A stretch of 11,400 nt of DNA from an uncultured bacterium (GCA_905214995.1 CAJMOT010000072.1:1-11400), one strand, 5' to 3'. Shown: positions 1-6,706, counted from the first letter of the stretch. Made by a program: numbers and translations. Notes: generated from the letters alone by a model not told the origin.

Positions 1-126
1 AGAGCCGCCCATGCCGCCGAGCGACGAGAAAATCGCCTGGCGCGCCGCGTCCGTCGCGGGGCGCACGGCGTCTGTCCGCGGGACGTCGAGCAATATTCCT
101 CTTGCCAAGCCCGATGTGATTCTCAT
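1..126 (-). CDS. rsmD: 16S rRNA (guanine966-N2)-methyltransferase RsmD, N-terminal part only
   Basis: This gene starts at 126 on the minus strand and runs off the left edge, so only 42 residues are visible. They open with MRITSGLARGILLDVP and continue with VRPATDAARQAIFSSLG. This matches the conserved RsmD N-terminus: the MRI-x-G-x-x-RG beta hairpin, then the (R)PT-x-D-x-x-R-x-x-(I/L)F-x-x-L segment. RsmD uses S-adenosylmethionine to methylate N2 of G966 in 16S rRNA during 30S assembly in the cytoplasm. The SAM-binding and NPPY catalytic motifs would lie outside the window. The start is supported by family alignment and by a promoter ending 9 nt upstream. No Shine-Dalgarno sequence precedes it. 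It is divergent from the LpxR-like gene. The family call rests on a short stretch, but the match is specific. Confidence 0.85.
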   Translation of the reverse strand, partial: MRITSGLARGILLDVPRTDAVRPATDAARQAIFSSLGGMGGS

Positions 127-129
127 GAT
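102..129 (+). promoter_or_regulatory. Candidate lpxR promoter, inside the 5' end of rsmD
   Basis: A -35 hexamer TTGCCA (102-107, 5 of 6 consensus matches), a 16-bp spacer and CATGAT (124-129, 4 of 6) lie 9 nt before the lpxR ATG at 139, again predicting an almost leaderless transcript. The CAT at 124-126 is the complement of the rsmD start codon. The two promoters face each other and interlock. Confidence 0.45.
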
Positions 130-135
130 TTTGCG

Positions 136-163
136 AGTATGGCATATTGTCGCGCTTTGTCAA
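136..163 (-). promoter_or_regulatory. Candidate rsmD promoter, inside the 5' end of lpxR
   Basis: Read on the minus strand, a perfect -35 hexamer TTGACA (158-163) is followed by a 16-bp spacer and CATACT (136-141, 4 of 6 matches to TATAAT). Nine bases separate the -10 box from the rsmD ATG, so transcription would begin only about 2-4 nt before it. The CAT of the -10 box is the complement of the lpxR ATG at 139-141. The prediction rests on hexamer matches alone. Confidence 0.5.
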
Positions 164-1158
164 ATGTTCTGCCCGCCGTTTTTTTTGCGGCTTCGCTTTC
201 GGCGCAGCCTGTTGCGCAACCTTCCGAAGGCGGAACGCCCGAATTTAGGACGGTTTCGTTCACGGTGGAAAACGACTACGGATTTTCAGACAGATATTAT
301 ACCAACGGACTGAAACTTTCGTATACCCAAAGCGGCAGGGATTTCTGGACGAGCCGCCTGCAATTCGCCCTCCTCGACCTCTTCGCCCCCGATGGCGCGC
401 AGGCGTACGAGAGCGTGTCGGTCGGGCAGATGATGTGCGTGTCCTCGGACATAAACTGGCCGAACCCTCCCGAGTGGGACAGGCCGTACGCCGGATGGCT
501 CTATGCGGGCTTTGGAGCGCACGTCGCCACGCGCGACACTCTCGATTCCTTTACCGTAAACCTCGGAGTTGTCGGGCCTATTTCTCTCGCCGAGGACGCC
601 CAAAAGCTCTACCACAGTATTATAGGCGCCGATTGGCCGATGGGCTGGCACGACCAGATAAAAAACGAGCCCGGAATCGTGCTCTCTTACCGCCATTCGC
701 AAAGGATAGCGCGCGGGAAAATCGAGTCTTTGGATTTCGACGCCGTGGCGTCCGCCGCGCTCGATCTGGGCAATGTCATTACGCAGGGCGAGGCGAGGGC
801 CTTTTTGCGGTTCGGCAAAAACCTTCCGCACAATTTCGAGCCCAACAGAATCGACTATTCCTCGGGCAACGACGCGGCGTGGATTCCGCCGGAAGGGCTT
901 CCCGACTGGCATTTATACGGTTTTGTCGGCGGGGCCGCGCGGTTTGTGGGCTACGACATCACGCTTAACGGAAACACGTTCGCGGACAGCCGCAGCGTTG
1001 TCCCCAAGTGGCTCGTCGGGGAATTTATGGCGGGCGTTTCGGCGAGGTACGAGGCTGTGAGCTTCGACCTGACCTACACGCTGAGAACCGCGGAGTTCAA
1101 CCGTCAGGAACACCCCGTGCACATGTTCTGGGCGGCGACCCTTAAATATTCGTTCTAA
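139..1158 (+). CDS. lpxR: LpxR-family lipid A deacylase, outer-membrane beta-barrel (DUF2219)
   Basis: The 339-residue product resembles LpxR, an outer-membrane hydrolase that removes the 3'-acyloxyacyl chain of lipid A. A signal peptide (about residues 1-22, ending LSA) precedes a first strand carrying the family signature V-E-N-D (residues 43-46) and the D-R-x-Y-T-N-G motif (51-57). DRPYAGWLY (114-122) is also a hallmark. His159 in KLYHSIIG, just before GWHDQIKNEPGI, sits where the family's catalytic His is expected. The protein ends in an aromatic residue (LKYSF), as outer-membrane barrels do. Length is slightly above the roughly 300-residue mature enzyme. The ATG at 139 directly precedes a good signal peptide and has no Shine-Dalgarno sequence. 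The family call is firm; deacylase activity is inferred. It is convergent with the GH-A glycosidase gene, with 26 bp between stop codons. Confidence 0.85.
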   Translation: MAYCRALSNVLPAVFFAASLSAQPVAQPSEGGTPEFRTVSFTVENDYGFSDRYYTNGLKLSYTQSGRDFWTSRLQFALLDLFAPDGAQAYESVSVGQMMCVSSDINWPNPPEWDRPYAGWLYAGFGAHVATRDTLDSFTVNLGVVGPISLAEDAQKLYHSIIGADWPMGWHDQIKNEPGIVLSYRHSQRIARGKIESLDFDAVASAALDLGNVITQGEARAFLRFGKNLPHNFEPNRIDYSSGNDAAWIPPEGLPDWHLYGFVGGAARFVGYDITLNGNTFADSRSVVPKWLVGEFMAGVSARYEAVSFDLTYTLRTAEFNRQEHPVHMFWAATLKYSF

Positions 1159-1164
1159 GAATGC

Positions 1165-1192
1165 CGGAGCGGGCGGGCGGGCTTTTACTCCG
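1165..1192. other. G-rich gap between convergent genes; weak hairpin
   Basis: The 26-bp gap holds three GGG runs (1171-1181) after a GG at 1166-1167. CGGAG (1165-1169) can pair with CTCCG (1188-1192, inside the end of the glycosidase gene). For lpxR transcripts this gives a five-base-pair stem with a G-rich loop and a short T run. It might be a weak terminator or a two-layer quadruplex, but neither is well supported. Confidence 0.2.
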
Positions 1193-4100
1193 CCGCGAGC
1201 TCGAAGAACGCCGACGGCCCGTTTTTGAGTTTGGAAGTGTCTATCGACGCCCTTATATATTCCGCGTCCGATCGCGAGCTTAGCTCCTGCACGCGCGCGC
1301 CGTTCATTCCGAGGGCGTAGAGTTTGAAGGCTTGGGCGTTTCTGTTTTTGAGCCTGAACGAGAATTTGCCGGTCTTGTAGAGGACGGGGGGCTTCCCCAT
1401 TGACATAAGCTCGCGCATTGAGTCGTCCACAAACTCCATGCCGGTGTTGAGGGCGTTTGTGGAGTATGCCACCACTATGCGCTTCGATTCCGAAAGCGGC
1501 TTGCCGTCCACGCTCACGGCGGCGACGCACCCGCGCTCGCCCATGCGGGTGACCGCAAAGTCGGAGAGCTCGCATTTGCCCTTTGCCTCGGCGCACATGC
1601 CCTGCAATCTCGGGGTGTCGACCGTCATGAAGTTTTTATTGGAGTCGAGGAAGAGTTCGCCCGTCGCGCTCTCGAAAATTCCCTTCTTTGCGTCCGTCCT
1701 GTTCGATTCCGGAATCAGCCCGCGCTTTTTGAACTGCCCGACGACCGCGTCGGTGTCGAATCCGTCCTTGGAGTCCAGGACGACCGAATAGCCCGGGTAC
1801 GTCACTATCGCAGAGCCCCCCGAGGACTTCACCACGATTTCGTCCTCGCCGGCAGGCGCGGAAGAGTCCGGCAGCAGCGAGAGCTTTGCCACGAGCGCGA
1901 GCTTCGACTGCCCCGAGTTCATTCCGTGGCCTATGAACAATTTTTCGATCGCCTCGTCCGTGGAGTAGTCCACGCGCACCGACGGCTTGGCTTCGGAGAC
2001 GTCCCTGCGCAGCAGCATGTGGGCGGCGAGAAATTCCGACACCTTGTTCACGGGGTCGTGCGCGCACGCAAACGGGCGTATCATCGCCGGCGTCGGAGAT
2101 GTTGAAACCGCCTGCGCGTGCACGGTCAGCGCGCCGTACCCCTGCATGGCGGCGTACGCGGCGATGGAAAACGGCTGCTCGTAGCGGTATTTGTTCCAAA
2201 ATACGTGCCCGTATTCGGTGATTAGCATCGGCTTTCTCCAAATGGCGGATCCGGCGATTCCCCTGAACACGCCGTCCGCGTCGGAGAGCGAGCTGTTCTG
2301 CGACATTCTGGTCACTCCGCCGAGCGCCGGCGACGGGTGGGCGTGGTATGAGTGCATCGCGACTATCGGCATGTTCTGCCTGACCGAGGCGTAGGAGAAA
2401 TTTTTTATCATGTCGAAATTCGCGCACAGCCCCTTGTATCCGATTTCCCTGAGGCTCTTTTCAAACCACTTCCACATTTCGTTCGTCTTTTCGAGCTTGA
2501 AGGCCTCTATGTCGCGCGCGGCGGCTTTCGCGTCAGGCTGCTTGCCGTATGAAAACGCTTTCACTTCGTCCCAGGACTTCGCCGACGCCCCCCACGCCTC
2601 GTTGCATTTTTCGAGCGAGCCGCCGTAGCGCCTTTTGAGGAAATCCAGCCAGTGCGGCTTCATAACCTCCGGTTTTTGGTTGCGGAGGAATCCGAATTCC
2701 TGCTCGTTCTTGCCGTTGACTATCGCCAGCACCGGATCGTCCACGAGGCGCGTGCCCGTATACGGATTCACGTGCGTAAGGAGCTTTTTCACCCCTTCAA
2801 ACCAGTTCTTTCGCGCGCTCTCCTTGAAAAAGAGGTCGAAATTGTAGTCCCTGCCGGAATCGTCGGGCTGCCACGTGTTGCCGAGCTCGAATCCGTACCG
2901 GCTGCACATGGCGTCGAGGTTCAGGTATATGCCGTTTTTTTTCAGGCAGTATATGTAGTAATCTATGCGCTCGAGGAGTTTTTCGTTGAAATCCAACGGC
3001 TCTTTCGCCCCTCCCATCAGCGCGAAGTCGAAGTAGTGGAAGCGCGCCATGTTGTACCCCTGTATGCGCAACTGCCTTACGTATTCCTCCGTGCTTTCTT
3101 TCGTGGCGGTGAGGGTGTTGTAGGTGTGTCCCTGGTCGGCCACGGTCTGGAAGGCTACGGGCGTTCCCGGGTTGTCCTCGAGCTCTAAATGCCCGTCTTT
3201 CGAGGCGACCACGCGCGCCTTTATCTCCCCGATGTTCCAGAGGGCGGAGCAGTCGAGGGCGGAGCCCTCTATGACGCCGCAGTCCGGCAGAACCGGCATA
3301 GCCCTCCATTCTTTGTTTTCGGCGGTTATGAATTTGCATTCGGAAGGGAAGGGGAACTTCTCTTTCGAGAGGGTCGCCGCCGCGACAATCCACGGGACTT
3401 TGGCTTTTCGGAATTCCACCGCCGCCACCTTTCCGAATCCCTCGGGGATTTCGAGCCGCGTGGAATATAGGCCGTTGGATTTTCTATATCCCTTGGAGGC
3501 GAGCCACGCCGCGCCCACCGCCGCGTTTTTGAGCTCCTTTTGGACGTGTTTCCAGCCCGCGACGTCGACGCCGCCCGCGAGCCTGAATATGTGCTCCTTT
3601 CCGTCCTCGCCTAATATTGCGATTTCCCCTACCTCGCCAAGCTCGGGCGTTTCGAGGGCGTTGAGGACGTAGAGGTATCTTGCCTCTTGCGGTACGGCGA
3701 GCGGGATTTTCGCCGATTCCGCCCCCATTTTCGGGCTTCCCGCGGGCTTTATGAGCAGGGCGGATTTCCCGCCGTTGGACTCGGGCGAGAGCGTCATGTA
3801 CGGGACGTTTGCGAATGTTGCCGTGTGCTTGTAGTTGAATTTGGCGGCGTCCTCATCCGCGCCGAGGTCGAACCATCCGCCCTTCCCGTCTCCGGCGGTT
3901 TCGTCGGCATATCCGACATTGGCGGCTTTCCTCAGGTCGAGCGAGGAAGACTTCTTTTCCACTTTCACATTCTTGAAATGGAGCTTTCCGAAAGAGTGTT
4001 CAAAGCCGATATTGAGGCGCGCGCCCGTAGCGTCGTGCGGGACGCGGACCAGAGTTTTTATTTTTTGCCAGTCGAAATCTCCCGTCGGCATCTGCGGGCC

Positions 4101-4454
4101 GCCGTACACGTTGCCGGAGGGGGCGTTGACGACGAGCATGAATTTTGCGCCGTTATAGTATTTGGGCCCCGGCGCGACGCTCTCGCCCATGGCCTCCCCG
4201 CTCACTTCGAGGACGTCTCCGCGCGCTTTTGATATGTCAATCGGCAGCGACAATCCCCCGAACCTGACGCGTTCCGGAAGTTCGATTTTCAGCGAGCCGC
4301 TCTCGCCTCTTTTACCCTTTTCAAAGGACAGCTTTGCGTCGGAAGGGTATTTTGCGGCGGCTTCCGGAGAGTCGAAAGGCTCGTAAAATAAGGTTTCGCC
4401 CGCAAATAGCGCGGAACATGCTATGGACAAGATGGAAGCCAGTATGCGTTTCAT
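1185..4454 (-). CDS. Secreted multi-domain glycoside hydrolase, clan GH-A (GH5/GH42-like)
   Basis: Numbering is from the ATG at 4454, giving 1089 residues. The signal peptide MKRILASILSIACSALFA (1-18) is followed by a jelly-roll, CBM4/9-like domain (about 20-170). A second beta-sandwich (about 172-360) begins with a D-x-x-x-x-A-N-x-G-x-x-D-E-x-x-G-D-G-K-G-G-W signature. A TIM-barrel catalytic domain (about 420-830) and a C-terminal beta-rich part follow. Expected clan GH-A acid/base is Glu584 in NGKNE and the nucleophile Glu747 in LITEYGH. The N-E-A-W-G motif after the first catalytic region recalls GH42 and GH5 enzymes. It should retain configuration and act in the periplasm or outside the cell. 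Its substrate (galactan, mannan or other) cannot be told from sequence. An upstream in-frame ATG at 4535 is less likely: it would put 27 residues before a perfect signal peptide and lies upstream of the predicted promoter. It is divergent from the GH20 gene. Confidence 0.78.
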   Translation of the reverse strand: MKRILASILSIACSALFAGETLFYEPFDSPEAAAKYPSDAKLSFEKGKRGESGSLKIELPERVRFGGLSLPIDISKARGDVLEVSGEAMGESVAPGPKYYNGAKFMLVVNAPSGNVYGGPQMPTGDFDWQKIKTLVRVPHDATGARLNIGFEHSFGKLHFKNVKVEKKSSSLDLRKAANVGYADETAGDGKGGWFDLGADEDAAKFNYKHTATFANVPYMTLSPESNGGKSALLIKPAGSPKMGAESAKIPLAVPQEARYLYVLNALETPELGEVGEIAILGEDGKEHIFRLAGGVDVAGWKHVQKELKNAAVGAAWLASKGYRKSNGLYSTRLEIPEGFGKVAAVEFRKAKVPWIVAAATLSKEKFPFPSECKFITAENKEWRAMPVLPDCGVIEGSALDCSALWNIGEIKARVVASKDGHLELEDNPGTPVAFQTVADQGHTYNTLTATKESTEEYVRQLRIQGYNMARFHYFDFALMGGAKEPLDFNEKLLERIDYYIYCLKKNGIYLNLDAMCSRYGFELGNTWQPDDSGRDYNFDLFFKESARKNWFEGVKKLLTHVNPYTGTRLVDDPVLAIVNGKNEQEFGFLRNQKPEVMKPHWLDFLKRRYGGSLEKCNEAWGASAKSWDEVKAFSYGKQPDAKAAARDIEAFKLEKTNEMWKWFEKSLREIGYKGLCANFDMIKNFSYASVRQNMPIVAMHSYHAHPSPALGGVTRMSQNSSLSDADGVFRGIAGSAIWRKPMLITEYGHVFWNKYRYEQPFSIAAYAAMQGYGALTVHAQAVSTSPTPAMIRPFACAHDPVNKVSEFLAAHMLLRRDVSEAKPSVRVDYSTDEAIEKLFIGHGMNSGQSKLALVAKLSLLPDSSAPAGEDEIVVKSSGGSAIVTYPGYSVVLDSKDGFDTDAVVGQFKKRGLIPESNRTDAKKGIFESATGELFLDSNKNFMTVDTPRLQGMCAEAKGKCELSDFAVTRMGERGCVAAVSVDGKPLSESKRIVVAYSTNALNTGMEFVDDSMRELMSMGKPPVLYKTGKFSFRLKNRNAQAFKLYALGMNGARVQELSSRSDAEYIRASIDTSKLKNGPSAFFELAAE

Positions 4455-4477
4455 AAAAGTCGCCGTGTTAAAACGTA

Positions 4478-4505
4478 AAAATACGGTTTCCGCTCCGGCT
4501 TTCAA
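4478..4505 (-). promoter_or_regulatory. Candidate promoter of the GH-A glycosidase gene
   Basis: On the minus strand, TTGAAA (4500-4505, 5 of 6 matches) and TATTTT (4478-4483, 4 of 6) are separated by 16 bp. Transcription would begin near 4471, leaving about 17 nt before the ATG at 4454. It lies between that ATG and the alternative start at 4535, which argues for the shorter protein. Confidence 0.45.
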
Positions 4506-4630
4506 GAATTTTGATGAATGGAAACCCTTTTTCAAAGCGGGGAGAATCTTGCCGCAGAGACGGAAGCGTAGGCGAATCCGATCTCCGCAGGGAGCGCCAT
4601 TCTGCGGAAGCGCGCTTTTCGCCGTTTTCT

Positions 4631-4647
4631 ATTTGCGAACGGCAAAT
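4631..4647. promoter_or_regulatory. Operator-like perfect inverted repeat
   Basis: ATTTGC and GCAAAT form a perfect 6-bp inverted repeat around a 5-bp centre (GAACG), the spacing expected for a dimeric helix-turn-helix repressor. An overlapping pair, GCCGTT (4621-4626) and AACGGC (4638-4643), could form a hairpin instead. It lies between the two divergent promoters. The identity of any binding protein is unknown. Confidence 0.3.
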
Positions 4648-4757
4648 CTCGCGCCCGCGGGGAGCTTGCCTCTTTTTATGGCCTGCGCATTCCGCGCCGT
4701 CACAACGGACAGCTTATTTTTCGGCCGGAGCGCATTGCGCCGCCCGGCGGCCGTTTC

Positions 4758-4785
4758 TTGACTTTTTCTTTTAATTTGTTATTTC
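4758..4785 (+). promoter_or_regulatory. Candidate promoter of the GH20 gene, predicting a leaderless mRNA
   Basis: TTGACT (4758-4763, 5 of 6 matches) and TATTTC (4780-4785, only 3 of 6) are separated by 16 bp in a sharply AT-rich stretch. The -10 box ends exactly 9 nt before the ATG at 4795, as in rsmD and lpxR. The transcript would start 2-4 nt before the start codon, and no Shine-Dalgarno sequence is present. The weak -10 match is the main doubt. Confidence 0.45.
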
Positions 4786-4794
4786 AATTAAATT

Positions 4795-6321
4795 ATGCGT
4801 AAGGTATTTTGCCTTTTATTCGCCGCGTTTTGCTTTGCGGAGGGCGCGGCTGCCGCGGCCGCCGAAGTTTCCGCGGAATCCTTTATCCGCCAAAGGCTTT
4901 CGCCGCAGCCCAAAGAGCTTGAAATATTCGAGGGGCGGTATGTGTTGGACGGCGATTCTGCCGTTCATATTTCCGTTCCGTCGCCGCTTTCGGACTCCCA
5001 GAAGCTGGCTGTCGCCGACATCTTCCGCCGCTATTGGCGCCTGTCTCCCGCGCTCGAATTTTCGGAGGACGCGTCAAACGCCGACTTGGGCCCGGAGGGG
5101 TCCGAAACGGAGATTTCTTCGGGCGGAATAAAAATCCGCGCGAGGGATTTTTCCGCGCTGAGGCAGGCTTTGAAAACCCTGCGGCAGTTCGCCGAGGCGG
5201 AGCGCGACGGCCCCGGGCAGGTCTTTGCGCTCGCGAAAATCAGGGATTTCGCATCTCTGGAATTCAGGGGAATACATCTGTGCGTGTTTCCCGAGACCAC
5301 CCTCGAGGAGCTCGAAAAGTATGTCCGTCTCGCCGAGTACTACAAGTTCAATTATGTCGTCATAGAGCCGTGGGGAGTTTTCCCGTTCGAGAGCCGTCCG
5401 GAGTTCGCCTACGCCGACAGGAAAATCGACAGAAAGGGCTTTAAAAAAATAATAGACTATTGCCGCGGCGCGGGAATCGTGCCGATTCCCCAGCTTAGCG
5501 TTTTGGGGCACGGCTCGCAGAGCAGGCATTTGTCGGGCAAGCACGCGGTTTTGGCGGCGCATCCGGAGCTCGCTAACATCTACGAGCCGCTCGGGTGGTG
5601 CTACTGCATGTCGAGCGAAAGGGCTGAAAAAATCCTCAAGGATTTGGCGGCCGAGCTCCACGAATTTTACGGCAATCCTCCGTATTTCCACATCGGCTGC
5701 GACGAGGCCTACGATATGGCGACCTGCTATAAGTGCCGCGCGCAAAATCCGGTTTCGCTTTTCGTCGGGCATCTGGACAAGTTCCGCGAGTTTCTGCGCT
5801 CCCGCGGCGCGCGCCCGATAATCTGGCACGACATGCTTCTGGACCGCGAAGATCCGAGATGGGCGGGGGAGGTTGCATCCGGAACTCGGGAGACGGCAAA
5901 GGCGCTTGGGGCGCTCGGCAAGGACATCGTAATAGCCGACTGGCAGTACGGCGGCGGCAGGAACGGTGGAGGTTTCAATACGCCGAAACATTTCAAGGAG
6001 GCGGGATTCGACGTGCTCGTCTGCCCGTGGGAGTCGGACTCCGGAATTTCAGCCCTCGCGAAAACCGCTAAGGACGAAAAACTCTTCGGATTTCTCCAAA
6101 CCACATGGCACCGCATATACGGGAACAAACGCTACGCCTCTTTTTTTCGCCGCGCGGGCGACGCCGCGTGGAACGGAGGGCGGCCGCCCGCCGGCGGAAA
6201 ATTCGCGGATTCCGCGCTGACGCTCATTCCCGAGCTTTCGCACGTCGCGGGCGACATGAAGGCGTCGTATTCCGCCGCCGGAACTTCCCAGAACCAGATT
6301 TCAAAAAGCATTTCGGACTGA
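4795..6321 (+). CDS. Secreted glycoside hydrolase family 20 beta-N-acetylhexosaminidase
   Basis: The 508-residue product starts with a signal peptide (about 1-22, MRKVFCLLFAAFCF followed by Ala-rich sequence). An alpha/beta GH20b-type domain (about 30-150) opens with the usual L-S-P-Q-P-K. The TIM barrel starts at F-R-G-I-H (157-161). The catalytic pair Asp303-Glu304 lies in HIGCDEAYD: in GH20 the Asp positions the substrate acetamido group and the Glu is the general acid. IIWHDMLL (342-349) and Q-T-T-W (435-438) are further barrel-strand features. The enzyme should release terminal GlcNAc or GalNAc from glycans, with retention, in the periplasm or outside the cell. Cys replaces the second Gly of the usual H-x-G-G-D-E, and Cys311 and Cys314 follow closely, recalling hexosaminidase D-like members. 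It is divergent from the GH-A gene and followed by its own terminator. The exact substrate is not predictable. Confidence 0.88.
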   Translation: MRKVFCLLFAAFCFAEGAAAAAAEVSAESFIRQRLSPQPKELEIFEGRYVLDGDSAVHISVPSPLSDSQKLAVADIFRRYWRLSPALEFSEDASNADLGPEGSETEISSGGIKIRARDFSALRQALKTLRQFAEAERDGPGQVFALAKIRDFASLEFRGIHLCVFPETTLEELEKYVRLAEYYKFNYVVIEPWGVFPFESRPEFAYADRKIDRKGFKKIIDYCRGAGIVPIPQLSVLGHGSQSRHLSGKHAVLAAHPELANIYEPLGWCYCMSSERAEKILKDLAAELHEFYGNPPYFHIGCDEAYDMATCYKCRAQNPVSLFVGHLDKFREFLRSRGARPIIWHDMLLDREDPRWAGEVASGTRETAKALGALGKDIVIADWQYGGGRNGGGFNTPKHFKEAGFDVLVCPWESDSGISALAKTAKDEKLFGFLQTTWHRIYGNKRYASFFRRAGDAAWNGGRPPAGGKFADSALTLIPELSHVAGDMKASYSAAGTSQNQISKSISD

Positions 6322-6335
6322 TTCGGCTCCGGCGG

Positions 6336-6347
6336 TTTTGCGCGGGG
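6336..6347 (+). repeat. Extra copy of the terminator's 3' arm
   Basis: TTTTGCGCGGGG occurs here and again at 6421-6432, inside the GH20 terminator. Its first 11 bases are fully complementary to the terminator's 5' arm (6396-6406). In RNA this copy could capture that arm first, across a 49-nt loop, and prevent terminator formation. Confidence 0.6.
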
Positions 6348-6394
6348 CGAGGAGGGCGCGTTGTTTTGGGGCGTTTGGGGCGCGCCGGCAAGAT

Positions 6395-6437
6395 TCCCGC
6401 GCAAAACCCGCGCGTCGGGATTTTGCGCGGGGTTTTT
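6395..6437 (+). terminator. Rho-independent terminator after the GH20 gene
   Basis: CCCGCGCAAAA (6396-6406) and TTTTGCGCGGG (6421-6431) are perfect 11-bp complements around a 14-nt loop, followed by G and five T. The stem is strong and the T run is short but adequate. It lies 74 bp after the GH20 stop codon, the right place to end that transcript. A second copy of the right arm lies upstream at 6336-6347 and could compete for the left arm. Confidence 0.7.
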
Positions 6438-6490
6438 GCTCGGGAAAATTTTTTCAGTGGCGAATTTTTGCGCATATTGTCTTGCGGGTT

Positions 6491-6544
6491 GCGGCGGACA
6501 GGGGGGATTTGCGCCGCCGCCGGCGCCGAAATCCCGTCCGCCGC
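6491..6544 (+). other. Long imperfect hairpin in the intergenic region
   Basis: Three perfect stem segments stack. GCGGCGGAC (6491-6499) pairs with GTCCGCCGC (6536-6544). GGGATTT (6504-6510) pairs with AAATCCC (6529-6535). GCGCCG (6511-6516) pairs with CGGCGC (6521-6526) around a CCGC loop. Together this makes 22 base pairs, interrupted only by a 4-nt bulge (6500-6503) and a 2-nt bulge (6527-6528). No T run follows, so it is not an ordinary terminator. It could be a small RNA, an mRNA-stabilising structure or a repeated extragenic palindrome. No known RNA family is recognised. Confidence 0.55.
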
Positions 6545-6677
6545 GGGGCTGCTCCGGAGGGCGGCAGTTTTCACGCGGAGCGGAAAATCCGCCTTTCTCC
6601 GGGATGCGGAGGCTCTTTGATTTAACCGTTTAACAAGAAAAATTCCCCGCGCCCCCGCACGGACTCCGCGTAATTTC

Positions 6678-6706
6678 TTGACGCGCCAAAAATAATATTC
6701 AAAAAT
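6678..6706 (+). promoter_or_regulatory. Candidate promoter of the PPDK gene with a long leader
   Basis: TTGACG (6678-6683, 5 of 6 matches) is followed after 17 bp by AAAAAT (6701-6706, 4 of 6). The preceding bases, TTTCTTGAC, are identical to those at the GH20 promoter (4754-4762). Transcription from here would give a leader of about 225 nt. No better promoter is apparent closer to the gene. Confidence 0.35.

Larger units (their letters stand above)
4455..4794. promoter_or_regulatory. Divergent intergenic control region between two glycosidase genes
   Basis: This 340-bp stretch has no credible gene; the short open frames in it lack initiation signals and domain features. It holds a minus-strand promoter candidate at its left end (4478-4505), a plus-strand one at its right end (4758-4785), and an operator-like inverted repeat near the middle (4631-4647). 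A compound palindrome, GCGCA-T-TGCGC (4730-4740) flanked by two CGGCCG copies (4722-4727 and 4748-4753), abuts the right-hand -35 box. This would suit joint control of both glycosidases by a sugar-responsive regulator, but no regulator gene is present here. Confidence 0.5.

Noticed and set aside
11..313. A 100-codon plus-strand frame at the left edge.
   Set aside because: It is antisense to rsmD and then out of frame with the clear lpxR gene; both overlapping genes have family motifs.
4423..4774. Small plus-strand frames in the divergent region between the glycosidase genes.
   Set aside because: They are Arg-rich with no domain, RBS or promoter, and they overlap the promoter elements that better explain the region.
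5074..5991. Long minus-strand open frames opposite real genes (also 286-912, 1636-2427, 6969-7976 and 8592-9581).
   Set aside because: They lie antisense to confidently identified genes, lack recognisable domains, and are expected by-products of high GC at third codon positions.
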